Source: Caulobacteraceae bacterium
GTDB lineage: Bacteria > Pseudomonadota > Alphaproteobacteria > Caulobacterales > Caulobacteraceae
Assembly: GCA_019232665.1 (NCBI GenBank)
Contig: JAFANN010000259.1
Coordinates: 1-33,690 of the forward strand
Length of the DNA: 33,690 nucleotides
Reading direction: 5' to 3'
Within the stretch, counting starts at the first letter, position 1. Each line of letters starts with the position of its first letter. Made by a program: the position numbers and the translations under genes. Positions 1-8,285 of this stretch are shown in pieces. A model generated the notes under the pieces. That model had not been told where the DNA came from. It saw only the letters and a program-made list of their open reading frames with translations, and ran no database searches.

Positions 1-346
1 CCATCATCGCCAGCTCGCAGCCGCCGCCCAGGGCGTATCCTGCCACCGCCGCCAGCCACGGCTTGCGCGTCTGCGTCAAGCGCGCGTACCCGGCGAAGAA
101 GTTGGAGCCGTACATGTCGGCGAAGGACTGCTGCGACATCTCCTTGATGTCGGCGCCGGCGGCGAACGCGCGCTCGGATCCCCGCAGGACCGCGCAACGC
201 TGCGAGGGGTCGGCGTCGAACGCCGCGAAGGCCGCGAGCAGATCGGCGAGGACCTGGCTGTTCAGAGCGTTGAGCGCCTGCGGCCGGTTGAGGGTGACCA
301 GCGTCACCGGCCCGTCCTGCTCGACGAGAAGGGTTTCATAGCTCAC
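1..346 (-). CDS. Enoyl-CoA hydratase/isomerase family protein (C-terminus cut by window start)
   Basis: Reverse-strand translation from a GTG at 346 reads (M)SYETLLVEQDGPVTLVTLNRPQALNALNSQVLADLLAAFAAFDADPSQRCAVLRGSERAFAAGADIKEMSQQSF...AAVAGYALGGGCELAMM, a classic crotonase fold sequence. Confidence 0.93.
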   Translation of the reverse strand, partial: MSYETLLVEQDGPVTLVTLNRPQALNALNSQVLADLLAAFAAFDADPSQRCAVLRGSERAFAAGADIKEMSQQSFADMYGSNFFAGYARLTQTRKPWLAAVAGYALGGGCELAMM

Positions 347-388
347 GGAACGGCTCCCTAGGGCTGGATGGTCTGGCGCGACGGCGTG

Positions 389-1453
389 TCAGTCGACCTG
401 GCAGAACTCAGGCAGCGGAGACCATTCCTCGCCCGCCGGCAGCGGAGCGAAGATCGCGTCCAGCATTTCGTGGGTGACGCCTTCGGGCGTCGCCGGGTCC
501 CATTTGGGCGAGTTGTCCTTGTCGACGATCACGGCCCGCACGCCCTCGGCGAAGTCATGGCTCATCACCATGCGCGCGCCGATGCGCATCTCGCTGACCA
601 TCTCCTCGGCGAAGTTGGACATCTGCGCGCCGTCGGCGAGCTCGCGTAGGGCCACCTTCATGGTCAGGGGCGACTTTGTGCGCAGGATCGCCAGCTGCTC
701 GTGGGCGAAGGCGGATCCGTCCGCCTCCAGCGCCGCGAAGATGGCTTCCACGGTGGGGCCGCCGAAGAGGCGGGCGATGGTCGGCCTCAACGCGTCGATC
801 ATCGCTGCGCCCATGTTCGCGGCGAAGGCTTGCAGACCTGAATCGATGCTCTGGGGTCCGGTGACGACGAGGTCGGTCAAAGCCGGCACGCGCGCCGAGT
901 GGACCACATGGGTCGCAAGGCCAAGCGAGAGGCAGTCGGCGGCTTCGAGGCGGGCGCCTGTGAGCGCGAGCCAAAGGCCGATCTGGTCCGGCAGGCGCGA
1001 CAGGTGCCAGCCCGCACCGACGTCGGGGAAAAGGCCGATGCCGGTCTCCGGCATGGCGAAGCGGGTCCGTTCCGTGGCGATGCGGTAACGGGCCGGCAGG
1101 GAGATGCCGACGCCTCCCCCCATGGTCACGCCGTCCATCACCGCGATCACCGGCTTCTCGTAGACCATCAGCAGATGGTTGAGTTGGTACTCCTTGAAGA
1201 AGAAGTCCCGCGCAGCGGCGCCGTCCCCCCGCGCGCTCTCGGCGAGAAAGCGGATGTCGCCGCCGGCGCAGAAACCGCGCTCGCCTATGTGGTCGATCAG
1301 TACGGCTTCCACCTGCGAATCGCTTCGCCACGACAGCAGGGCGTCGGTCATCGCCTCGACCATCGCCGTCGTCAGCGCGCCAAGGGCCTTGGGCCGGTTG
1401 AGGCTGATGCGGCCGGCGGACCCCTCGATCCGCGTGAGGACCTCCTCGGTCAC
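389..1453 (-). CDS. 3-hydroxyisobutyryl-CoA hydrolase / enoyl-CoA hydratase-isomerase family
   Basis: Reverse frame from GTG at 1453 (overlapping the upstream stop, GTGA): VTEEVLTRIEGSAGRISLNRPKALGALTTAMVEAMTDAL...GFCAGGDIRFLAES...YEKPVIAVMDGVTMGGGVGIS...; HIBCH-type length and context. The 703-aa ORF in the track is an over-extension of this frame. Confidence 0.9.
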   Translation of the reverse strand: MTEEVLTRIEGSAGRISLNRPKALGALTTAMVEAMTDALLSWRSDSQVEAVLIDHIGERGFCAGGDIRFLAESARGDGAAARDFFFKEYQLNHLLMVYEKPVIAVMDGVTMGGGVGISLPARYRIATERTRFAMPETGIGLFPDVGAGWHLSRLPDQIGLWLALTGARLEAADCLSLGLATHVVHSARVPALTDLVVTGPQSIDSGLQAFAANMGAAMIDALRPTIARLFGGPTVEAIFAALEADGSAFAHEQLAILRTKSPLTMKVALRELADGAQMSNFAEEMVSEMRIGARMVMSHDFAEGVRAVIVDKDNSPKWDPATPEGVTHEMLDAIFAPLPAGEEWSPLPEFCQVD

Positions 1454-2589
1454 GGCCGGAGCAGCTCGCGGGCGATGATCACACGCATGATCTCGTTCGT
1501 CCCTTCCAGGATCTGGTGCACGCGCAGGTCGCGCACGATGCGTTCGAGCGGATAGTCCTTCAGATATCCGTATCCTCCATGCAACTGCAGGGCCTGGTTG
1601 GCGACCTCGAAGCCGGCGTCCGTGGCGAAGCGCTTGGCCATGGCGCAGTACTGGGTCGCCCTGGGATCTCCGGCGTCCATCGCAGCCGCCCCGCGCCGGA
1701 CCATCAGCCGGGCGGCGTCCAGCTCGGTCGCCATGTCCGCCAGCTTGAACTGGAGGCCCTGGAACTCGCGAAGCGCCCGGCCGAACTGCTTGCGGCTGTC
1801 GAGGTAAGCCGTCGCCGTGTCCAGAGCGAGTTGCGCCCCTCCAAGCGAGCAGGCGGCGATGTTCAGCCGGCCGCCATCGAGCCCCATCATGGCGAAACGG
1901 AACCCCTGCCCCTCCTCCCCGACCCGGTTCTCCGCCGGCACGCGGACGCCGTCGAAGTGGACCATGGCCGTGGGCTGGCTTGCCCAACCCATCTTCCGTT
2001 CCTGCCCGCCAAACGAAAGACCGGGCGAGGCTTTCTCCACCACGAAGGTCGAGACGCCGGCGGCGCCCTCGGCGCCGGTGCGCGCCATGACGACGTACAC
2101 GTCCGAAGTCCCCGCCCCGGAGATGAAGGCCTTGGCGCCGTTGAGGACGTACTCGTCGCCCTCTCGCTTGGCCGTGGTCCTCAGGGACGCGGCGTCCGAG
2201 CCCGATCCAGGCTCGGTGAGGCAGTAGGAAGCGATCAGCTCCATGGTCGTCAGGCGCGGCAGGTACTTCCGCCGCAAGCTCTCGGAGCCGAACCGGTCGA
2301 TCATCCACGAGGCCATGTTGTGGATCGAAAGGAACGCGGCCGTGGAGACGTCGCCATAACTCAGCGCTTCGAACACCAGCGCCGCATCGAGCCGGCCGAG
2401 AGCCGAGCCGCCGACATCGTCTTTCACATAGATCCCCGCCAGGCCCAGCGCGGCGGCCGCGCGCAGGGTCTCGACGGGGAACACCTTCTCCTCGTCCCAT
2501 CGGGCGGAGTGGGGCGCGAGTTCGCTGGCGGCGAACGCGCGGGCGGTCTCGAAGATCGCCTGCTGGTCCTCTGAGAGGGTGAAGTCCAC
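1450..2589 (-). CDS. Acyl-CoA dehydrogenase (probably isobutyryl-CoA dehydrogenase type by context)
   Basis: MDFTLSEDQQAIFETARAFAASELAPHSARWDEEKVFP...YCLTEPGSGSDAASLRTTA...LQLHGGYGYLKDYPLERIVRDLRVHQILEGTNEIMRVIIARELL; ACAD signature motifs. Confidence 0.95.
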   Translation of the reverse strand: MDFTLSEDQQAIFETARAFAASELAPHSARWDEEKVFPVETLRAAAALGLAGIYVKDDVGGSALGRLDAALVFEALSYGDVSTAAFLSIHNMASWMIDRFGSESLRRKYLPRLTTMELIASYCLTEPGSGSDAASLRTTAKREGDEYVLNGAKAFISGAGTSDVYVVMARTGAEGAAGVSTFVVEKASPGLSFGGQERKMGWASQPTAMVHFDGVRVPAENRVGEEGQGFRFAMMGLDGGRLNIAACSLGGAQLALDTATAYLDSRKQFGRALREFQGLQFKLADMATELDAARLMVRRGAAAMDAGDPRATQYCAMAKRFATDAGFEVANQALQLHGGYGYLKDYPLERIVRDLRVHQILEGTNEIMRVIIARELLRP

Positions 2590-2607
2590 CTCGTGCGCCC
2601 GCGCCCG

Positions 2608-4104
2608 CTAGTTCATCGTCGGGATGACGAAGGCGCTGTCCTCGGTCATGCCTTCTGGCCAGCGCGCGGTCACCGTCTTGACCTTGGTGAAGAACCGGAC
2701 GCCGTCCATCCCGTGCTGGTTGGCGTCGCCAAAGGCGCTGCGCTTCCAGCCGCCAAAGGTGTGGTAGGCGACCGGAACCGGGATCGGCACATTGATGCCG
2801 ACCATGCCGACATTGACCTTCGCGGCGAAATCGCGGGCGGCGCGGCCGTTGCGTGTGAAGATGGCGACGCCGTTGCCGTACGCATGCTCCGACGGCAGCT
2901 TTACCGCCTCATCCAGCGACTCGGCGCGGACGATCTGCAGGACCGGACCGAAGATCTCCTCCTTGTAGGTCTTCATCTGCGGCTTGACGTGGTCGAACAG
3001 CGTCGGGCCGACGAAGAAACCCTTGTCGTAGCCCTGCAGCGTGAGGCCGCGGCCGTCCACCACCAGCTCCGCGCCCTCGTCCTTGCCGAGCTGGATGTAG
3101 TCCTCGACGCGCTTCTTGTGCGCCGCTGTCACCACCGGCCCGTATTGCGCCGCCGGATCGGTGGAGACGCCAACCTTGAGAGTCTCGATCTCGGAGAGCA
3201 CCCTCTCGCGCACGGCGTCCGCCGTCTTCGCGCCCACCGGGACGACGACGGGCAGGGCCATGCATCGCTCTCCGGCCGAGCCGTAGGCGGCGCCCATGAT
3301 GTCCTTCACTGCATGCTCGAGGTCAGCGTCCGGAAGCACGATGCCGTGGTTCTTGGCGCCGCCCATCGCCTGCACGCGCTTTCCGTGTTCGGCGCCCTTG
3401 GAGTAGACGTAATGGGCGATGTCGGACGATCCGACGAAGCTCACCGCGCGGATCAGCGGGTGCTCGAGGATGGCGTCGACCACCGCCTTGTCGCCGTGCA
3501 CCACATTGAGCACGCCGGCCGGGGCCCCGGCCTCCATCATCAGTTCCGCCAGCCGCACCGGCACGCTGGGGTCCTTCTCCGAAGGCTTGAGGATGAAGCT
3601 GTTCCCCACAGCGATGGCGACGCCGAACATCCACATCGGGATCATCGCCGGAAAGTTGAACGGGGTGATTCCGGCGACCACGCCGAGCGGTTGGCGCAAG
3701 GAGTATACGTCGATCCCCGGCCCCGCGCCCTCCGTGTATTCACCCTTCAGCGCATGCGGGATGCCGCAGGCGAACTCGATCACCTCCAGCCCGCGCTGGA
3801 CGTCCCCGCGCGAGTCCGCAACGACCTTTCCGTGTTCGGAGGACAGCATCTCGGCCAGCTCGTTCATCCGCGCCTCGACGAGGCGTTTGAACTCGAACAT
3901 CACCCGAGCGCGGCGTTGCGGATTGACCGCGGCCCATTCCTCCTGAGCCTTCGCAGCCGACCTGACCGCCGCGTCGAGGTCAGCGGCGTCGCCGAACGCG
4001 ACGCGCGCCTGCACCTCGCCGGTGTTGGGATTGAACACGTCGCCGAACCGCTGCCCGCTCCCCCGGGCGGAGCGGCCGTCGATGAAGTGTTCGATCTGAC
4101 GCAT
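2608..4104 (-). CDS. mmsA: CoA-acylating methylmalonate-semialdehyde dehydrogenase
   Basis: MRQIEHFIDGRSARGSGQRFGDVFNPNTGEVQARVAF...GITPFNFPAMIPMWMFGVAIAVGNSFILKPSEKDPS...GERCMALPVVVPVG; MmsA family hallmarks (FNFPAMIPMWM, ERCMA). Confidence 0.96.
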   Translation of the reverse strand: MRQIEHFIDGRSARGSGQRFGDVFNPNTGEVQARVAFGDAADLDAAVRSAAKAQEEWAAVNPQRRARVMFEFKRLVEARMNELAEMLSSEHGKVVADSRGDVQRGLEVIEFACGIPHALKGEYTEGAGPGIDVYSLRQPLGVVAGITPFNFPAMIPMWMFGVAIAVGNSFILKPSEKDPSVPVRLAELMMEAGAPAGVLNVVHGDKAVVDAILEHPLIRAVSFVGSSDIAHYVYSKGAEHGKRVQAMGGAKNHGIVLPDADLEHAVKDIMGAAYGSAGERCMALPVVVPVGAKTADAVRERVLSEIETLKVGVSTDPAAQYGPVVTAAHKKRVEDYIQLGKDEGAELVVDGRGLTLQGYDKGFFVGPTLFDHVKPQMKTYKEEIFGPVLQIVRAESLDEAVKLPSEHAYGNGVAIFTRNGRAARDFAAKVNVGMVGINVPIPVPVAYHTFGGWKRSAFGDANQHGMDGVRFFTKVKTVTARWPEGMTEDSAFVIPTMN

Positions 4105-4137
4105 TGGGTAATCTCCTGGGAAGGTCTGGGATCGCGT

Positions 4138-4668
4138 TCAGCGCGATGGCGCAAACGGCAAGGTAGAGAGCACGCCGTTCCATCCAAGGGGACGCACGAC
4201 GAGTTGCGGCCCCTTCGAATCCTTAGCGGCGTTCACGGGATTGTAGATCGCCCGAATCTCCAAGGGCTTGTCCGTGAGCACCGTGGTCAGGCAGTCGAAC
4301 CGGAAGCTGCGCGCGCCTGAAGGCCAGGCGGCCGTGTCGCGTCCAGCGCCACACAGCTGGTCGCCGACAACAATCTCCATCTGTTGCTGGGCGCCAGCGC
4401 CCTGGGAGGTGGCCGTCCCCGTCGCCTCGATCAGGTAGCGACCCGCCGTCATCGCCGGGATCTCGCATCGGGTCTCGGCGGGTTCGACAGCGCGGCAGGC
4501 TGATGACGGGATCACCGGCTGGGCGTAGCCGGCGAAGGCGCGGGGAAGCGGGGCGGGCGCCGCGGTCTGCGTGTTCGGTGCGCTGTGCTGCGCCAGGGCG
4601 GGCGCGCCGGCGAGGAGGAACACACAGAGCGCCAGGCGTCCCGTCGCCTTGTGGAAGGAGAGCGACAT
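4138..4668 (-). CDS. Uncharacterised exported protein
   Basis: MSLSFHKATGRLALCVFLLAGAPALAQHSAPNTQ... has a clear signal peptide (AxA cleavage-type ALAQ) and four Cys in the mature part; ATG at 4668; no family recognised. Confidence 0.75.
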   Translation of the reverse strand: MSLSFHKATGRLALCVFLLAGAPALAQHSAPNTQTAAPAPLPRAFAGYAQPVIPSSACRAVEPAETRCEIPAMTAGRYLIEATGTATSQGAGAQQQMEIVVGDQLCGAGRDTAAWPSGARSFRFDCLTTVLTDKPLEIRAIYNPVNAAKDSKGPQLVVRPLGWNGVLSTLPFAPSR

Positions 4669-4779
4669 TCGCGCCTCTCTAGACGAGGGCTGCCCTGCGG
4701 GACAACCGCCCCGAAGGTTGCGCACCGACAGGCCTGGCCATAACCCTGTCGCCAAGGGACTGCGGAGGGGACGTGCGCC

Positions 4780-6288
4780 ATGAAGACGTGGGGTTTCTGT
4801 TCGGCGCTGGCGGCGATGCTTGCGGCGGGCGCCGCCTGCGGCCAGCCGCAGGCGACGATCGAGTCCGGAACACTGACCGGGGTGGACGAGGGTCCGGCTC
4901 AAGTCTTTCGGGCCATTCCCTACGCCGCGCCTCCGGTCGGACCACTGCGGTGGGCGCCGCCGGCGCCGGCGGGTCACTGGACCGGCGCGCGCGCCGCGGA
5001 CAGGGCCGGCCCGGCCTGCCCGCAGCCGGTGACGCCCGGCCGACCCAACGGCGGAGGCTACTCCGGGCCTACGGACGAGGACTGCCTCACCCTTGACGTC
5101 ACGACGCCGCACGACGCGAAGAAGGCGCCGGTGATGGTGTGGGTCTACGGCGGCGGCAACTCCGCTGGCGCGTCCAACCTGCCCAGCTACGACGCGCGCA
5201 ACTTCGCCCGCGACGGGATCGTCGTCGTGGCGATGAACTATCGCCTCGGCCCGCTGGGCTTCTTCGCCCATCCGGCCCTTACCGCCGAAGCGCCGCGCGA
5301 CCGCGCCCTGGCCAACTACGGGCTGATGGACCAGATCGCGGCCCTCAAGTGGGTCCACCGGAACATCGCGGCCTTCGGCGGCGATCCCGACAATGTCACG
5401 CTGTTCGGTGAATCCGCCGGCGGCCTCAATGTCCTCCAGCTCATGGCCGCGCCCAGTGCGCGCGGACTGTTTCAGCGCGCAATCGTCCAGTCGGGGGTTG
5501 GTGGAGAGCCGATGCAGGACCTGAAGACCGCCGAGGCGCAGGGCGCGGAACTGGCGACGCGCGCCGGCCTGCCAGGCGCCCAGGCGACGGTCGAGCAGCT
5601 CCGCGCCCTCCCAGTCCAGACGCTGCTCGCTGCGGCGCGACGCGCGCAGGTCGTCGTCGACGGCCGGCTCATCGAGGAGCCCCTGACCGTCGCCTTCGCC
5701 CGGGGCGATGAGGCGCGCGTGCCCCTGATCATCGGCTGGAACAGCAACGAGGCCTCGCTGCTGCATGAGTTCGGCGCGACGCCCGCCCAATGGATCGCCC
5801 GTACGTCGGCAAAGGTGAAGGCCGCCTACGGCGAAGGGGAAAAGGAAGACCTGCTGGCCCGCGACCTGTTCAACGATGAGGTGATGGGAGCGCCTGCGCG
5901 CTGGTTCGCCACCGAGCAGGAGGCGCACCGCTCGCCGGCCTGGCTCTATTACTTCTCATATGTGCCCGAGCGGCAGAGGAACGAGCGACTGGGCACCAAC
6001 CATGCCTCGGAGATCCCCTTCGTGTTCGACTCGATCGACGCCGTTCCGGGGAGGACGGCGCTCGCGACGACCAGCGAGCGGGCCGAAGCAGACCTGGCGC
6101 ACGCCTGCTGGGTCGCCTTCGCCCGCGAGGGTCGCCCCGATTGCGCCTCCGGCCGCTGGACGCAGTTTTCGCCGGCGAACGGCGTCGTCTTCGAATTTGG
6201 CGATGACCCAGGTCCCCGCCCCCATTTCCGGGAGGCGCAGCTGAACGCCGAGGCCGCCGCCAACCCTTCGCTGTCGGCTGCGCCCTGA
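4780..6288 (+). CDS. Type B carboxylesterase / para-nitrobenzyl esterase family
   Basis: Signal peptide; TESGTLTGV...EDCLTLDVTTP...VMVWVYGGGNSAGASN...FGGDPDNVTLFGESAGGLNVLQLM (GESAGG nucleophile elbow). Confidence 0.94.
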   Translation: MKTWGFCSALAAMLAAGAACGQPQATIESGTLTGVDEGPAQVFRAIPYAAPPVGPLRWAPPAPAGHWTGARAADRAGPACPQPVTPGRPNGGGYSGPTDEDCLTLDVTTPHDAKKAPVMVWVYGGGNSAGASNLPSYDARNFARDGIVVVAMNYRLGPLGFFAHPALTAEAPRDRALANYGLMDQIAALKWVHRNIAAFGGDPDNVTLFGESAGGLNVLQLMAAPSARGLFQRAIVQSGVGGEPMQDLKTAEAQGAELATRAGLPGAQATVEQLRALPVQTLLAAARRAQVVVDGRLIEEPLTVAFARGDEARVPLIIGWNSNEASLLHEFGATPAQWIARTSAKVKAAYGEGEKEDLLARDLFNDEVMGAPARWFATEQEAHRSPAWLYYFSYVPERQRNERLGTNHASEIPFVFDSIDAVPGRTALATTSERAEADLAHACWVAFAREGRPDCASGRWTQFSPANGVVFEFGDDPGPRPHFREAQLNAEAAANPSLSAAP

Positions 6289-6369
6289 TCGACTGAGGTT
6301 GCCGCTCGGCGGACGGCGCCGTAACGGTCCGCGCCTTGGCTGGGGCTCGTCCCAGCAGGGGATGCTCGA

Positions 6370-6870
6370 ATGAAGCAAACACCGCCCGTGGCGATCATCA
6401 TGGGCAGCCGCTCGGATTGGGCGACGATGAAGGGGGCGGCCGAGGCCCTCGATGGGCTGGGCGTGCCTTATGACACGCGCATCGTCTCGGCCCACAGGAC
6501 CCCGGACCGGCTCTACGCTTTCGCTCGGGGCGCGCGGGAGGCTGGCTTCAAGGTGATCATCGCCGGCGCCGGCGGAGCGGCCCACCTGCCGGGCATGACG
6601 GCCTCGATGACCGACCTCCCGGTCCTGGGCGTGCCTGTGGAGGTCCGCTCGCTCGGGGGATTGGACGCCCTGCTCTCCATCGTCCAGATGCCGGCGGGCA
6701 TCCCTGTCGGCACTCTCGCCGTGGGAGCCGCCGGGGCGCGCAACGCCGGGCTGATGGCGGCGCGCATCCTCGCCCTCACCGACGCCGGCCTGGCCGAAAG
6801 GGTCGCCGCCCATCGGCGCGCGCTCGCCGAAGACGTGCCGGAGACGGTCGAGGACGCCCCGCAAAGTTGA
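6370..6870 (+). CDS. purE: 5-(carboxyamino)imidazole ribonucleotide mutase
   Basis: [84 protein letters not shown]. Confidence 0.98.
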   Translation: MKQTPPVAIIMGSRSDWATMKGAAEALDGLGVPYDTRIVSAHRTPDRLYAFARGAREAGFKVIIAGAGGAAHLPGMTASMTDLPVLGVPVEVRSLGGLDALLSIVQMPAGIPVGTLAVGAAGARNAGLMAARILALTDAGLAERVAAHRRALAEDVPETVEDAPQS

Positions 6871-6878
6871 GCGGCCCG

Positions 6879-7961
6879 ATGAGCTTTCCTCTCGCGCCCG
6901 GCGCAACCATCGGCATCCTCGGCGGAGGACAGCTTGGCCGCATGCTCGCCATGGCCGCCGCCCGGATAGGGTTCGACGTCGTCATCCTGACCCCGGAGAC
7001 GAACTCGCCGGCGGCGCGCGTCGCGGCCGGGGCCATCGTGGCCGCCTACGACGATGTCACGGCCCTCGACGCGTTGGCGGATCGTTGCCAGGTGATCACC
7101 TGCGAGTTCGAGAATGTGCCGGCGCGGGCTCTGGCGCATCTCGAGCAGCGGGGCGCGATGGTGGCGCCGGATTCCAAGGCCTTCGCCCTCGCCCAGGATC
7201 GACTGGCGGAGAAGACCTTCCTCAACGAAGCAGGCCTGCCGACCGTCGGCTTCGCGCAGATCGACAGCGAGGACGAACTCCATGCCGCCCTCGCTCGTTT
7301 CGGCGCACCTCTGCTGCTGAAGACGCGGCGCGGGGGCTATGACGGCAAGGGTCAGGTATGGGTGAGGTCGGCCGACGACGCATCCCCCGCCTTCGAGACC
7401 ATCGGCCGGCGGCCTGCGATCGCGGAGACGCCAGCGGATTTCGTGCGGGAATGCGCGGTCATCGCCGCGCGGGCAAGGGACGGACAGACAGCTTTCTACC
7501 CGCTGACCCGCAGCGAACACGAGGCGGGCATCCTCCGCCGCACGCTCGCACCAGCGGAAGCTGCGCCGGCGACACTTGCTGCGGCAGGCGAGGCGGCAAG
7601 GCGGCTGCTCGAGGCCCTGGGCTATGTCGGCGTGCTTGGATTGGAGCTCTTCGAGCGCGCCAACGGCTCGCTGCTGGTCAACGAGTTCGCCCCGCGCGTG
7701 CACAACACGGGGCACTGGACGCTGGACGGCTGCGTCGTCGATCAGTTCGAGCAGCATATCCGCGCCGTCGCCGGCTGGCCGCTCGGGCCGACCGATGCGA
7801 TCGCGCGGGTCGAGATGCTCAATCTCATCGGCGAGGATGTGGGCCGGTGGTCGGAATGGGTTTCGGACCGATCGGCCCGGCTATGGCTCTACGGCAAGGC
7901 GGAAGCCCGCGCAGGCCGCAAGATGGGCCACGTGAACCTCGTCTCACCGCTGGCTAGCTGA
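6879..7961 (+). CDS. purK: 5-(carboxyamino)imidazole ribonucleotide synthase
   Basis: MSFPLAPGATIGILGGGQLGRMLAMAAARIGFDVVILTPE...TRRGGYDGKGQVWV...NEFAPRVHNTGHWTLDGCVVDQFEQHIRAV. Track start 6867 is a TTG overlapping the purE stop; ATG at 6879 is equally possible. Confidence 0.97.
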   Translation: MSFPLAPGATIGILGGGQLGRMLAMAAARIGFDVVILTPETNSPAARVAAGAIVAAYDDVTALDALADRCQVITCEFENVPARALAHLEQRGAMVAPDSKAFALAQDRLAEKTFLNEAGLPTVGFAQIDSEDELHAALARFGAPLLLKTRRGGYDGKGQVWVRSADDASPAFETIGRRPAIAETPADFVRECAVIAARARDGQTAFYPLTRSEHEAGILRRTLAPAEAAPATLAAAGEAARRLLEALGYVGVLGLELFERANGSLLVNEFAPRVHNTGHWTLDGCVVDQFEQHIRAVAGWPLGPTDAIARVEMLNLIGEDVGRWSEWVSDRSARLWLYGKAEARAGRKMGHVNLVSPLAS

Positions 7962-7990
7962 CTTATCTTCCGCATACTGGCAATTGCAAA

Positions 7991-8013
7991 ACTATCGCCC
8001 TAGGGCAGATAGT
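7991..8013. promoter_or_regulatory. Near-perfect palindrome ACTATC-GCCCTAGGGC-(A)GATAGT
   Basis: Read directly; arms ACTATC/GATAGT flank a perfect 10-bp GCCCTAGGGC core; lies in the purK-TonB receptor intergenic region, no T-tract. Confidence 0.5.
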
Positions 8014-8285
8014 ACGGATGTGCACGGCATGTAAGTATCCTGGATTCCATCCCGTTCGTAAGCAACCTCGGTCCGATTTCGGTGTGACCGACCTCTCAAC
8101 TGAGTACGCTCGGCGAACATCTCGCCCCAAGCTCGTCACATAAATTTCAAGAACACTTAATCCCACCCCAATGTTCTTTCCGCTATCTGCTGCAGCGGGG
8201 CGGACAGCTTGCACGGCGAGGACGCGTGTCCTGTCGAGCGTCGCCAGCTGGCCGACGAACAAAACAAATAGAAATCGGGTGAACC

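Noticed and set aside
389-2500. 703-aa minus-strand ORF
   Set aside because: Only its C-terminal ~354 aa is the real HIBCH-like protein; the upstream part is an out-of-frame reading of the acyl-CoA dehydrogenase gene
2593-4320. 575-aa plus-strand ORF antisense to mmsA
   Set aside because: Arg/His-rich shadow ORF on the opposite strand of a strongly conserved gene; GC-rich codon bias artefact
4138-5928. 596-aa minus-strand ORF
   Set aside because: Real protein begins at ATG 4668 with a signal peptide; the rest is antisense to the carboxylesterase
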